Source: Alkaliphilus serpentinus
Lineage (GTDB): Bacteria > Bacillota > Clostridia > Peptostreptococcales > Natronincolaceae
Length of the DNA stretch: 56,677 nucleotides
Direction of reading: 5' to 3'
Assembly: GCF_009017255.1 (NCBI RefSeq)
Contig: NZ_WBZB01000054.1
Span: forward strand, 1 to 56,677
A program made the position numbers and the translations under genes. Of this stretch, positions 1 through 8,593 are shown one piece after another. Under the pieces are notes generated by a model. That model had not been told where the DNA came from, made no database searches, and was given only the letters and a program-made list of their open reading frames with translations. Position 1 is the first letter of the stretch, and each line of letters opens with the position of its first letter.

Positions 1-76
1 TCATAACCTACTTTACACTACCATGATAGATCTTCTTTTTTATCTTTAACCGATGGTGTCAATTACTTTATAACCC

Positions 77-105
77 TTGACATTCCTTGCAATCTATTTT
101 ACTAT
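77..105 (+). promoter_or_regulatory. sigma-A promoter of the marR gene
   Basis: The -35 TTGACA (77-82) and -10 TACTAT (100-105) are separated by exactly 17 bp. Predicted start is near 112, so the palindrome at 112-151 covers the first transcribed bases, the usual geometry for repression by the downstream MarR protein. Confidence 0.75.
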
Positions 106-111
106 GGATTT

Positions 112-151
112 ATATAGTTATATTATAATAATTATATTGTTATAACTATAT
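112..151. promoter_or_regulatory. MarR operator (inverted repeat AGTTATA-N18-TATAACT)
   Basis: An 11-bp inverted repeat has arms at 112-122 and 141-151. It lies between the plus-strand marR promoter and a minus-strand TTGCAT-16-TATAAT promoter, so it could control both directions. The same operator, with both half-sites changed in a compensating way, occurs at 42240-42271 in front of the MATE gene. That MarR itself binds is inferred from position. Confidence 0.65.
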
Positions 152-204
152 TATACTTTAAATTATAAAAAATGCAATAGCAAAATACACTGGAGGGGTA
201 AATT

Positions 205-648
205 ATGGATAGAAAAAAGTTTGAATCAGTGGTGGATAGTCTGTTTTTGTTTTTGCCATTGTTGAAGAAGAAGCTAGTTACAATGGATCTTTATGATGAG
301 GAACAGGATTTGTTTCAATCCCACTTTCAAATACTTTTTTTATTGGATGATATGGGTACCCTTACTGCATCTGCCTTAGCAAAAAACCTCAATATATCAA
401 AGCCCAATGTTACTCCCCTTGTTTTAAAGCTAACGAAGAAAGGTCTTATAGAAAGAATCGGTAGTGAAAAAGACAAAAGGTATGCCCATCTTAAGCTAAC
501 TGAAAAGGGAATGGACTTTATGAATCAACATAAAACCCTTGTTATTAATGATTTAAAGAAGAAGCTTAGTAATTTTACTGATGATGAACTGGAAAACCTA
601 GCAGCTGCCCTTGATGTTATTAAGGGGATCATATCAAAGTTCGAATAG
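205..648 (+). CDS. MarR family winged-helix transcriptional regulator
   Basis: A 147-residue protein of usual MarR length. The winged helix-turn-helix spans about residues 45-110, with a recognition region LAKNLNISKPNVTPLV and a wing around IERIGSEKDKRYAHLKLT; flanking helices would form the dimer interface. The start is set by GGAGGGG seven bases upstream of the ATG. MarR proteins usually repress themselves and a nearby efflux or stress gene. Here the promoter carries a palindrome, and a homologous palindrome precedes the MATE pump at 42163, making that pump the best target candidate. The ligand cannot be read from the sequence. Confidence 0.9.
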   Translation: MDRKKFESVVDSLFLFLPLLKKKLVTMDLYDEEQDLFQSHFQILFLLDDMGTLTASALAKNLNISKPNVTPLVLKLTKKGLIERIGSEKDKRYAHLKLTEKGMDFMNQHKTLVINDLKKKLSNFTDDELENLAAALDVIKGIISKFE

Positions 649-651
649 AAT

Positions 652-696
652 AAAAAAAGCCGATTAAAGTAATAGAATACTTTACCGGCTTTTTGC
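652..696. terminator. bidirectional rho-independent terminator
   Basis: AAAAAAGCCG is paired with CGGCTTTTT through a long stem (one mismatch) and short loop, flanked by A and T runs, between the convergent marR and selO genes. It can end transcription on both strands. Confidence 0.85.
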
Positions 697-700
697 TTTA

Positions 701-2167
701 TTAAGTTCCACAGAAGGTTCGATAGGGACGGTTTGAAGGCTCAGGTAATTTTGTATACTCCTCCTGCTGAGGTGAGTAGCCATAGGGCCTTGAAAGGACA
801 TTCAGAAGCCTATCCATAACACCATAGTTTCCATCCTTTACAGTAGCTTCAAGGGCTTCTTCCACTCGATGATTACGGGGAATAACAGAAGGATTGAAGC
901 CCCTCATTAGTTGATGGGAGGAAGTTTTTGATTCCTGCTGTCTATCTAGCCTAGCCTGCCACAGTTTATACCATTCTTTAAATTCTGGGGTTTCAAAGAA
1001 GCCGGTGTCATCTCCTTCTTCAAAGGTTAATCCCCTAAAGGTATTGGTAAAGTCAGCCTTATGTTTTTGCATAATCCTTAAAAGCTCCTGAATAAGGTCT
1101 TCATCCTGTGGCTCATCATTAAAAATCCCTAACTTTCCCCTCATACCAGATAACCAATTATCATGATATAGGGCTGAAAAATCTGAAAGGATATCCTCTG
1201 CCAATTTAACAGCCTCCTCTTCCTTGTCATGTATAAGAGGTAATAGAGCATCAGCAAGTCTAGCCAGATTCCACCCAGCTATAGAAGGCTGATTTTGATA
1301 AGCATACCGTCCCTTACCATCAATTGAGCTGAAAACCGTAGCAGGATCATAGGTATCCATAAAGGCACAAGGTCCATAATCAATGGTTTCTCCACTAATT
1401 GCCATATTATCTGTATTCATAACCCCGTGGATAAAGCCCACCAGCATCCACTTAGCAATCAGGAAAGCTTGGGACTTTACCACTTCCCTAAGTAAAGAAA
1501 TATAAGGGTGATCATCGGTATCAATATAGGGAAAGTGTCTACCTATTGTGTAATCAGCCAAAGCCCTTAAGTCCTCAATAGTCCCCCAACTTGCTACGTA
1601 TTGGAAGGTACCTACCCTTATATGACTGGCAGCCACACGGGTTAATATAGCCCCGGGTAAATAGGCATCTCTAATAATCCCTTCTCCTGTCGTCACCACT
1701 GCAAGGCTTCGAGTGGTGGGAATTTGAAGGGCAGCCATTGCCTCACTAATAATATACTCTCTAAGCATGGGCCCAAGGGCTGCACGGCCATCACCGCCAC
1801 GGGAGTAGGGTGTAGGGCCAGAACCCTTAAGCTGAATATCTACCCTCTGACCCATTGGGGTAATCTGCTCTCCAAGCAAAAGGGCCCGACCATCCCCCAG
1901 CATTGTAAAATGTCCAAACTGATGGCCTGCGTAGGCTTGAGCCAAAGGTAAAGCCCCATCAGGAATACTATTTCCTGCTAGTGTTTCAATACCTTCTTTA
2001 TTTAGCAGGTTTTGTACATCTAGTCCTATCTCTGTAGCCAGTTTATGATTTAAAATAACCAGCTTTGGTGATGGTACTGGAGTAGGCCTTAAGGTAGAAT
2101 AAAATATTGAAGGTAGCTGTACATAGCTGTTATTAAAGTTCCAATTTATTGCCTTTGTGCTTGTCAT
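701..2167 (-). CDS. selO: SelO (YdiU) family protein adenylyltransferase, Cys form
   Basis: The protein has 488 residues, typical for bacterial SelO. This pseudokinase-fold family transfers AMP to Ser/Thr/Tyr of target proteins. Family signatures visible are [18 protein letters not shown] near residue 78, [41 protein letters not shown], and the metal-binding DYGPCAFMD. It ends FCGT with Cys three residues from the C terminus, the position held by selenocysteine in animal SelO. So this protein uses Cys although the genome appears to decode UGA as Sec in two other genes. AAGGTGAT precedes the ATG. It is a single gene convergent with marR. Confidence 0.93.
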   Translation of the reverse strand: MTSTKAINWNFNNSYVQLPSIFYSTLRPTPVPSPKLVILNHKLATEIGLDVQNLLNKEGIETLAGNSIPDGALPLAQAYAGHQFGHFTMLGDGRALLLGEQITPMGQRVDIQLKGSGPTPYSRGGDGRAALGPMLREYIISEAMAALQIPTTRSLAVVTTGEGIIRDAYLPGAILTRVAASHIRVGTFQYVASWGTIEDLRALADYTIGRHFPYIDTDDHPYISLLREVVKSQAFLIAKWMLVGFIHGVMNTDNMAISGETIDYGPCAFMDTYDPATVFSSIDGKGRYAYQNQPSIAGWNLARLADALLPLIHDKEEEAVKLAEDILSDFSALYHDNWLSGMRGKLGIFNDEPQDEDLIQELLRIMQKHKADFTNTFRGLTFEEGDDTGFFETPEFKEWYKLWQARLDRQQESKTSSHQLMRGFNPSVIPRNHRVEEALEATVKDGNYGVMDRLLNVLSRPYGYSPQQEEYTKLPEPSNRPYRTFCGT

Positions 2168-2358
2168 ATTATCACCTTTTCCTTTTCTCTTATATGCTAT
2201 TATGTTGGTTTTTTTATGGCTATTAAAAATATTGCTTAAAAATACATCTAAGTTTATTATATCTTTTTAAAACACATTTAAACTTTTTATAGATAAATCA
2301 CATCCTATATCTATTAATCATATTATGTTCATAAAAGAGTATGAAAGGAATGATTTAT

Positions 2359-2919
2359 GTGAATTATTATTATAACCCATGCTACTATCCTTATTTCTAT
2401 AATGCACCTGTTTATAACCCATATAATATGCAGGGCTACAGATTTCAACCATACCCCTATTGGGGTAATATGCCTATGTATTCTCCAGGCTCTGGGAGAC
2501 AATGTATTGAGTTAAAGGATTATGGACCTGAACCCTTTGTAGTTAACATTGAAGAGGCTACTAAGGAAAATACAAATTTCCGTACCGCGTTATGGACTGG
2601 ATGTCATTTACAGCTAACTCTAATGAGTATAGATGTTGGTGAGGATATAGGTCTTGAAAAACACCCAGATGTAGATCAATTTATACGAATAGAAGAAGGT
2701 CAAGGGCTTGTCATGATGGGGGATAGCAAGGATAACTTATGCTTTAAAAAAGAGGTGTATGATGATTATGCAATACTTATTCCTGCTGGAACATGGCATA
2801 ATGTAGTTAACACTGGCTGTAAACCCCTTAAGCTATACTCTATTTATGCACCACCGGAGCATCCTAGGGGCACCATCCACGAAACCAAAGAAGATGCTGA
2901 AGAGGATCATCATCATTAA
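2359..2919 (+). CDS. small cupin-domain protein with Tyr/Asn/Pro-rich N terminus
   Basis: About 186 residues. The first 45 are rich in Tyr, Asn and Pro (NYYYNPCYYPYFYN), followed by a single cupin barrel with motif EKHPDVDQFIRIEEGQG and second motif PAGTWHNVVNTG, whose His and Glu residues would bind a metal. The tail is acidic with three terminal His. An in-frame ATG exists at 2341, but the only good Shine-Dalgarno, AAAGGA (2344-2349), fits a GTG start at 2359, so I place the start there. The gene is monocistronic, with terminator at 2933. Enzymatic role unknown; a coat-like or sugar-isomerase-like role is only a guess. Confidence 0.8.
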   Translation: MNYYYNPCYYPYFYNAPVYNPYNMQGYRFQPYPYWGNMPMYSPGSGRQCIELKDYGPEPFVVNIEEATKENTNFRTALWTGCHLQLTLMSIDVGEDIGLEKHPDVDQFIRIEEGQGLVMMGDSKDNLCFKKEVYDDYAILIPAGTWHNVVNTGCKPLKLYSIYAPPEHPRGTIHETKEDAEEDHHH

Positions 2920-2932
2920 ATAACAGACTGCT

Positions 2933-2967
2933 TAAAAACCCCCAAAGGCTTCCCTTGGGGGTTTTTT
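2933..2967 (+). terminator. rho-independent terminator of cupin gene
   Basis: ACCCCCAAAGG pairs with CCTTGGGGGT around a CTTC loop, followed by six T. It also faces the convergent chrA end. Confidence 0.88.
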
Positions 2968-2976
2968 ATCATAAAC

Positions 2977-4176
2977 TTAAATTAGGAATCCTACCACTAA
3001 AACCACCAACACCAGAAAGGGAGCTGGCACTTTTTTCGTCAGCAATACCCCAATAGTAAGAAGGGTGACCAAAATATTATCCAATCCAAATCCACTCTTT
3101 TGCATTAAAATTACAGCAGCTACAGAAATCAATCCTCCAGCAACTGCATTAATTCCCTTTAAGGATACCTTTATTCCTCTTATCTTCTTTAAACTATCCC
3201 AAACTGGATAGATAAAATAAATTAAAAGTAGACCTGGTAGAAAAATCCCTACTCCCCCTGCCACAGAGCCTAGGACTTGGGTTAGTACACTACCACCACG
3301 GGCCGCCATCCCTCCTGCATAGGCACTAAAGCTGAACATCGGCCCTGGCAAGCCCTGAACCAAGCCATAACCCGTTAAAAACTCTTGATTGGTCATAAAT
3401 CTATTTACTTCAACAAGCTCACTGTGCATAACAGGAACCACAACCTGCCCACCACCAAAAACCAAATATCCATATCGATAGAAGCTTTCAAAAAGGCTGA
3501 TAATATGATTGTCCCACACAAAAGCTATGAGAATGCTACCCCCAGCAAAAAATCCAAAGACAATTAAGTAACTCCAAGGAGGATTGATGGTTACACGATT
3601 CCATAGGTCCTTTTCCTTTGACGTGACAACACTAGCAATACCGCCAATAATTAAAACCAAGGGGAATATCCATGGGTCACGGATAAAGTAAGTGGTTATG
3701 CCTCCAAAGAGTAGCAAAGCTATTGTGATTTTATCCACTACAACCTTTCGTCCAATTCTATATGCAGCTACAACAATAAAGCCTACAGCCATGGGTCCGA
3801 TATATCTAAGACCCTCTTGGGAAAGATTCATGGTTGATAAAAATTGATACAAAAAGGATAATAGGGTCATGACGGTAAGAACAGGTAATGCCCATACCAA
3901 CATAGTTAAAAGGGCTAATAAGGGTCCCCCCATTTTATAGCCTATGGATACAATGGTTTGAGTGCTGGTTGGCCCTGGTAGAATACTACACAAAGCAATC
4001 AGCTCCACCAGCTCCTCTTCATTAAGATAATCCTTCATTACCACCATTTGGTCGGTAAATACCCCGTAATGGGCCTCTGGACCTCCATAAGCCCCTAAAG
4101 AGCAAATAAATACATCCTTTAAGAAGGTAGTCCAGACCAATTTCTTCTTATTTTGTAAATTGTGGTCCTTCTTCAT
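2977..4176 (-). CDS. chrA: chromate transporter, ChrA family (two-domain)
   Basis: The 399-residue membrane protein carries two homologous CHR domains. The first has LGAYGGPEAHYGVF and the LCSILPGPTSTQT motif, the second has YLVFGGGQVVVPVM and GYGLVQGLPGPMFSFSAYAG. About ten hydrophobic segments are visible. ChrA proteins export chromate (CHR superfamily); this full-length bidomain form is the classical efflux type, though some members serve other anions. AAAGGA lies seven bases before the ATG. The divergently transcribed PadR regulator at 4328 is probably its local repressor. Confidence 0.92.
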   Translation of the reverse strand: MKKDHNLQNKKKLVWTTFLKDVFICSLGAYGGPEAHYGVFTDQMVVMKDYLNEEELVELIALCSILPGPTSTQTIVSIGYKMGGPLLALLTMLVWALPVLTVMTLLSFLYQFLSTMNLSQEGLRYIGPMAVGFIVVAAYRIGRKVVVDKITIALLLFGGITTYFIRDPWIFPLVLIIGGIASVVTSKEKDLWNRVTINPPWSYLIVFGFFAGGSILIAFVWDNHIISLFESFYRYGYLVFGGGQVVVPVMHSELVEVNRFMTNQEFLTGYGLVQGLPGPMFSFSAYAGGMAARGGSVLTQVLGSVAGGVGIFLPGLLLIYFIYPVWDSLKKIRGIKVSLKGINAVAGGLISVAAVILMQKSGFGLDNILVTLLTIGVLLTKKVPAPFLVLVVLVVGFLI

Positions 4177-4327
4177 GTAATCATCCTTTCAATCATCGAT
4201 TGACTGTTAATAGTATATCAGTTTTTACATACAATACCCTTGAACACATTTACAATTCATGATATTATATTATCAAATATCAATATCGTATTCCTATATC
4301 AAGATTATATACTAGGGGTGAGAAGAA

Positions 4328-4636
4328 ATGCAAGACCAAATTTTAAGGAAATTTTTCTTAGGTTTTATACAAATCCATATCCTTCATCATGCAAAAAAAG
4401 ACCCCTTTTATGGTGTTTGGATGATGGAAGAGCTTAAGGAGCATGGCTATGATATCAGCGCTGGAACCCTTTATCCCTTGCTCCATAGCATGGAGACCAA
4501 GGGGCTTTTAGAAAAGGAAGAAAGAAATGTTGATGGTAAGATCAGAAAGTATTATGGGATAACCCCTCTTGGAAGCAGGGTATTAGAGGAAGCGCGACGG
4601 AAGGCCTATGAATTGTTTAAGGAAATAAAGGATTAA
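4328..4636 (+). CDS. PadR family transcriptional regulator
   Basis: A 102-residue protein with the PadR winged-helix signature: YGVWMMEELKEHGYDISAGT, LYPLLHSMETKGLLEKE and the wing RKYYGITPLG. It belongs to the short PadR class with one C-terminal dimerization helix. AGGGGTGA is well spaced before the ATG. It is divergent from chrA with 151 bp between starts, an arrangement common for chromate-responsive PadR/ChrA pairs, so control of chrA is the simplest reading. Inducer not readable. Confidence 0.9.
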   Translation: MQDQILRKFFLGFIQIHILHHAKKDPFYGVWMMEELKEHGYDISAGTLYPLLHSMETKGLLEKEERNVDGKIRKYYGITPLGSRVLEEARRKAYELFKEIKD

Positions 4637-4663
4637 AAGAGGAGGACCCTAAGGCCTCCTCTT
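4637..4663. terminator. hairpin terminator between padR and the minus-strand glycoside operon
   Basis: AAGAGGAGG pairs with CCTCCTCTT. On the minus strand it is followed by TTTTAAT, so it best serves as the end of the GH31 operon; on the plus strand the T-run is poor. Confidence 0.65.
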
Positions 4664-4823
4664 AGATTGTTGAAAAACCCTCATCTTCTTTGTAGCTACC
4701 ATTATACAAAACTGCAGCAATTAGCTTTTGAGTATACTCATGTTGAGGATTATTTAGGACTTCCTCTGTATTTCCCATTTCTACTATTTCTGGAGATATA
4801 AATTGTCGATATGATTGAAAGGG
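4662..4823 (-). pseudogene. C-terminal relic of an oligopeptide-type ABC transporter ATPase
   Basis: Minus-strand translation gives EIVEMGNTEEVLNNPQHEYT followed by QKLIAAVLYNGSY and a stop inside the terminator hairpin. This is the C-terminal segment typical of OppD/DppD-like ATPases (G-T-EVL-NPQHEYTQKLI). Only about 53 residues remain, bounded upstream by a stop at 4824; Walker A, signature and Walker B are all gone. It has no own start site. It marks a former peptide or nickel importer at this junction. Confidence 0.7.
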
Positions 4824-4863
4824 TCAACAAAGGCATAATAAAGCTTTTTAGAGTATTTTTACA

Positions 4864-7800
4864 TTATACTTCGATTTGAATATAGCTGCTACCCTCTTCA
4901 ACCTTAACTATAATTTGATTTTCTTTGTAGCACCAATAAAAGCTATGATTCTCATTTCTATTACAACATTCAGTGGCTAACTTATCATTAATAGTTACTT
5001 TATTAGGTTTTACTTCATTCCAAAAACGTAAGAAAATAGGTTGATTACTATTAGTGCTAACAGTTATACCTTTATCTATTCTAACTACTTCTATATTAAT
5101 ATCTCCCAAAGCCCCAAATTTAAAGTCGTTCTTTATCTGATCTTCTAATCGTATATCAAGGCATAAATTTTTGAAGCTATCAACATCATTCCCTACATTT
5201 CTCAAAAGTTCTAAGCTACTATTCAAATTCAGGGGTATGATTGAGTTAGCCTTCACAAACACCGGGATGGTATCTAATGGAGAGAAAACTTCAAAATAGC
5301 CCGACTTATCATATACCCTATTATCAAAGAAACCATGCCATTTACCCTTTGGAAAATAGACTCTTTTTACGGTTTGGCCTTCCTCTGAAACAGGTGATAC
5401 CAAAATGTTTTTTCCTAGCATATATTGCATATCCAGGTTTATGCATTCATCTTCATCTGGGAAATCATAGAACATGGCCCTCATCAGAGGTTGACAGTTA
5501 TTTACACAATCATTTGCTTCACTATATATATAAGGCAATAAGTTCATTCGCAGTATAGCGAACTTTCTATATACAGAGATAACCCTTACATCCTTTGTTC
5601 TTTCTGCAATATTCCAAGGAGTACGGTCTCTATTATACTCCCCCTTTGTTTCTGCATGGTACTGCATTACAGGACAAAAAGCTGCCATCTGAGCTGACCT
5701 TATAAACAGCTCAGCAGTAGGAATTTCTCCATGGAAGCCAGCAATGTCCCAGCCCCAAAATATGATTCCCGAAAGTCCGGCTGAAATTCCTGCTCGAATT
5801 GAGGACCTAAAGGCTTCCCAGGTAGAGCGTTCATCTCCAGCCCAATGCATTGGCATTGTATGGGACCCTGAATAACCAGCTCTACTAAAGGTTATGCCTT
5901 CCCCCTTTAAATCTTTTACATACCTATAATAAGCTCCTATATAATCTAATACATAACGATTATGCATCTCTCTTCCAGATGTGCCATCAAAAAACTTTAG
6001 TTCATCTCCTAATATACATTCTCCACCATCAGTTTTAAATCCATCTATTCCAATGTCCTCAAGAAGATATCTTCTTTTATCAAGCCACCACTCCCTTGCT
6101 TCTGGGTTAGTAAAGTCAAGAACTAAACTTCCTGCAAACCATCCATAGGGAATTCTATAGGGGGTTAAATCTTCATTCATAACACAAAAACCTTTTTCAA
6201 TCATCAATCTCTCATCCTCATCCCTTTGGGGATGGGAAACTCCCCCCATATACTTGTGAATAGGTACTTGCCATAGTAATACCTTTATCCCTTCCTGGTG
6301 TAGCTTATCTACCATGCTTTTGGGATCATTCCATCTACCCCATTGAGAAAACTCAAACTCCCTGGCCCTATGGCGTTCTTTTCCATCCTTCAGATTATAT
6401 TTTGCATCATTGAAGATGTAAAATGTCGCCTCATCACTCCACTGTTCAATAACCAGCACTGTAGCCGGTATATCAAATTTTTTTGTCATTTCAACCTGAT
6501 AAAGTACTTCCTGTTGACTGTCCCAATTATTACTGGACATCCATGGTCCAAAGGCCCATATAGGTGGAAGCTCAGGTAGTCCGATTCTATTTATATAGTT
6601 TTTCAGAATTTCTTTAGGATCTCCAAAATATAAATCGAAGTCAAAACTGTCTTTACTACAGTAACCTTCAATAGTAACTGCATTTTCATTTGTGGAGCAG
6701 AAATCGAATACACTATAAGAATTAGTCTTAAAATGCAAACCATAGCCCTCTGAGCTTATATAAAAAGGACTTGGCATATAGGTCTTCATCCCTTGGCTCC
6801 TGTACTGGTTATATACATAATTATCTATTCTAAGGCCTTTGTATTCAATACAAGAATATCTCTCTCCCATACCAAAGTACTTCTCTTCTTTGCCTGCTTT
6901 AAGATTTAACCTTGCTTTTATGATGTCCTCACCGTTGTAAAGAAAGGATACCATGTTATCTTCTAAAGTAGTCAATACCCTCCCATTATGTTTATCGCAA
7001 ATATAAATACCCTTTTGTGTTACGACAACATCTAAGTCCTCTGCTTTAAAGGTATCCAACTTTAATAGATTATAAATCTTATAATTATGCCTGAACACAA
7101 ACTCAAATAAAGCAGCTTTGCCATTGGGTCTAATGGTTAAAACAGGTAATACATCAGAATCTACAGCCTTTTCGAAATATATTATTATCTTCTCCTGTAG
7201 CTGTTCTGCCCCTATTATGCCATTACAGTCAAACCACCTTGCAGTATTGAAGGAGAACTCTTCGCTTGAGGTAAGTTTCCCACTTCCCTCTGCAGTTATC
7301 TTATAGGTGACTTTTTCTCCAAAATCAAACCTTCCGATATTAGCCCTATAATACTCTCCTCCAGCATCTGTACCCTCTTTAATCATTTTTACTTCCATTG
7401 GAGGTTGATTATTTTTCGAAAACTCCAGTTGAAGTGTATATTCACCAAAGGAAGGGTTAATTTCTGCATTTATTACTACCTCCTCTGTATCAGTCGGTAT
7501 CCTTGGAGATCTTTCATGTAAAGATGTATAATATGGATCGCTGGTTCCTTTAGGGCAATGGATAATTGTCAGGTCCCCACTTATGTTTTCTTTTTTATAT
7601 AGAACTTCCTCAACTATGGCCATAAGTATAGTAGAAAGAGCCTCTTTCCCTATAGAAGCAGTTAATTCTGCTGCTTTATTATAAAGGACCTTTGCACGGG
7701 TTAAATCCCCTTTTTCAATATCACCTTTCTCAGCAAAATACCAGGACAATAATAGAGTCAGCTCTTTATTTCTTTTTTCTGTTAAACTAAATTCTATTCC

Positions 7801-8400
7801 TTGATTTCCAAAAAACCTTTCAGATTCTTCTTCCATGGATTCAACTAATATTCGATCTTCAGCACCAAACATACAAAAGGGGACTGCACACATAGATAGA
7901 TCTCCCAGTCGAAGATCGCCTTCAGCAATACTAATTAAATAGCCACCCTGTAGGAATTTCTTTAATGCATACTCCCTTAAGGCTATCATTTTTTTACGGG
8001 CATCATCATTATCAATGATGTTTAGCCCACTCTTTAGTCCACAGTGTAATGCAGCAATATTGGATAAGTAATAATCCGATTTACCCCCGTAAAGCCAGTG
8101 GGGAGCATTACAATCATTGGTACTTAGCTGTACAGATACTAGTTCTTCAATGTATTTACCCTCAATATCCTTAATATCAGCTTCCCTAATTGCATCACTG
8201 ATTATCCATAGGGCCAGTGCATGGGTTGTAATATTTTTTGTGTCTAAGTTATCAATTATTAACTTAACATACTCGTTGACGGTGTTATAATCCTTTGATA
8301 ATAAGTAGTATTTTGTTGCAAAGCATAGGTCTCTGATTTTATCATCAGAAAGTCTTACGCTACTTTCAAATAGACTTTTGTAATTGTTCGTTTTAATCAT
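4864..8400 (-). CDS. multidomain GH31 family alpha-glycosidase with extra N-terminal helical domain
   Basis: About 1178 residues from the preferred ATG, which has AGAGG seven bases upstream; a longer GTG frame reaches 8454 without a ribosome site. Residues 1-280 are helical and resemble the second half of a GH15-type toroid (LSMCAVPFCMFGAEDRILVE, LSWYFAEKGDIEKGD). A beta-sandwich follows, then the GH31 region. GIDGFKTDGGE gives the nucleophile Asp (codon 6028-6030) and HWAGDERSTWE the acid/base Asp (5833-5835); FWGWDIAGF is also conserved. No signal peptide, so cytoplasmic. The KTD motif is YicI-like; alpha-glucosidase or alpha-xylosidase activity is possible. Last gene of the sugar operon. 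Confidence 0.85.
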   Translation of the reverse strand: MIKTNNYKSLFESSVRLSDDKIRDLCFATKYYLLSKDYNTVNEYVKLIIDNLDTKNITTHALALWIISDAIREADIKDIEGKYIEELVSVQLSTNDCNAPHWLYGGKSDYYLSNIAALHCGLKSGLNIIDNDDARKKMIALREYALKKFLQGGYLISIAEGDLRLGDLSMCAVPFCMFGAEDRILVESMEEESERFFGNQGIEFSLTEKRNKELTLLLSWYFAEKGDIEKGDLTRAKVLYNKAAELTASIGKEALSTILMAIVEEVLYKKENISGDLTIIHCPKGTSDPYYTSLHERSPRIPTDTEEVVINAEINPSFGEYTLQLEFSKNNQPPMEVKMIKEGTDAGGEYYRANIGRFDFGEKVTYKITAEGSGKLTSSEEFSFNTARWFDCNGIIGAEQLQEKIIIYFEKAVDSDVLPVLTIRPNGKAALFEFVFRHNYKIYNLLKLDTFKAEDLDVVVTQKGIYICDKHNGRVLTTLEDNMVSFLYNGEDIIKARLNLKAGKEEKYFGMGERYSCIEYKGLRIDNYVYNQYRSQGMKTYMPSPFYISSEGYGLHFKTNSYSVFDFCSTNENAVTIEGYCSKDSFDFDLYFGDPKEILKNYINRIGLPELPPIWAFGPWMSSNNWDSQQEVLYQVEMTKKFDIPATVLVIEQWSDEATFYIFNDAKYNLKDGKERHRAREFEFSQWGRWNDPKSMVDKLHQEGIKVLLWQVPIHKYMGGVSHPQRDEDERLMIEKGFCVMNEDLTPYRIPYGWFAGSLVLDFTNPEAREWWLDKRRYLLEDIGIDGFKTDGGECILGDELKFFDGTSGREMHNRYVLDYIGAYYRYVKDLKGEGITFSRAGYSGSHTMPMHWAGDERSTWEAFRSSIRAGISAGLSGIIFWGWDIAGFHGEIPTAELFIRSAQMAAFCPVMQYHAETKGEYNRDRTPWNIAERTKDVRVISVYRKFAILRMNLLPYIYSEANDCVNNCQPLMRAMFYDFPDEDECINLDMQYMLGKNILVSPVSEEGQTVKRVYFPKGKWHGFFDNRVYDKSGYFEVFSPLDTIPVFVKANSIIPLNLNSSLELLRNVGNDVDSFKNLCLDIRLEDQIKNDFKFGALGDINIEVVRIDKGITVSTNSNQPIFLRFWNEVKPNKVTINDKLATECCNRNENHSFYWCYKENQIIVKVEEGSSYIQIEV

Positions 8401-8465
8401 ATCCATACCTCTAATCTCTAATGATAAATGTTTGATATCCTTGAAACTTGACACCCTATACTATA

Positions 8466-8504
8466 AATGATAGGATAGTTGCATAAAACAACTACCCTAT
8501 CATT
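8466..8504. other. 16-bp-stem hairpin before the GH31 gene
   Basis: Arms at 8466-8481 and 8489-8504 pair with a seven-base loop and one mismatch. No T-run follows on either strand. It lies between the binding-protein and GH31 genes; RNA stabilisation or partial attenuation is inferred. Confidence 0.5.
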
Positions 8505-8566
8505 ATTGAAATACTGTGGTTTTGCATGATTGTTCCTGACTCAACACAAGCATGCAATACTCCCTA

Positions 8567-8592
8567 TGAGAAACTGTTGGCGCAGTTTCTCA
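8567..8592. other. 10-bp-stem hairpin directly after the binding-protein gene
   Basis: TGAGAAACTG pairs with CAGTTTCTCA around six bases, directly beyond the stop codon of the solute-binding protein. Hairpins here often protect the abundant binding-protein mRNA; no T-run, so not a classic terminator. Confidence 0.55.
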
Positions 8593-8593
8593 T

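Noticed and set aside
4200-4320. GATATT/AATATC words as PadR operator before chrA-padR
   Set aside because: Only 6-bp arms in very AT-rich DNA; not above chance.
4240-4437. 65-codon plus-strand frame over the padR start
   Set aside because: Overlaps padR in another frame without a ribosome site; padR has both motif and site.
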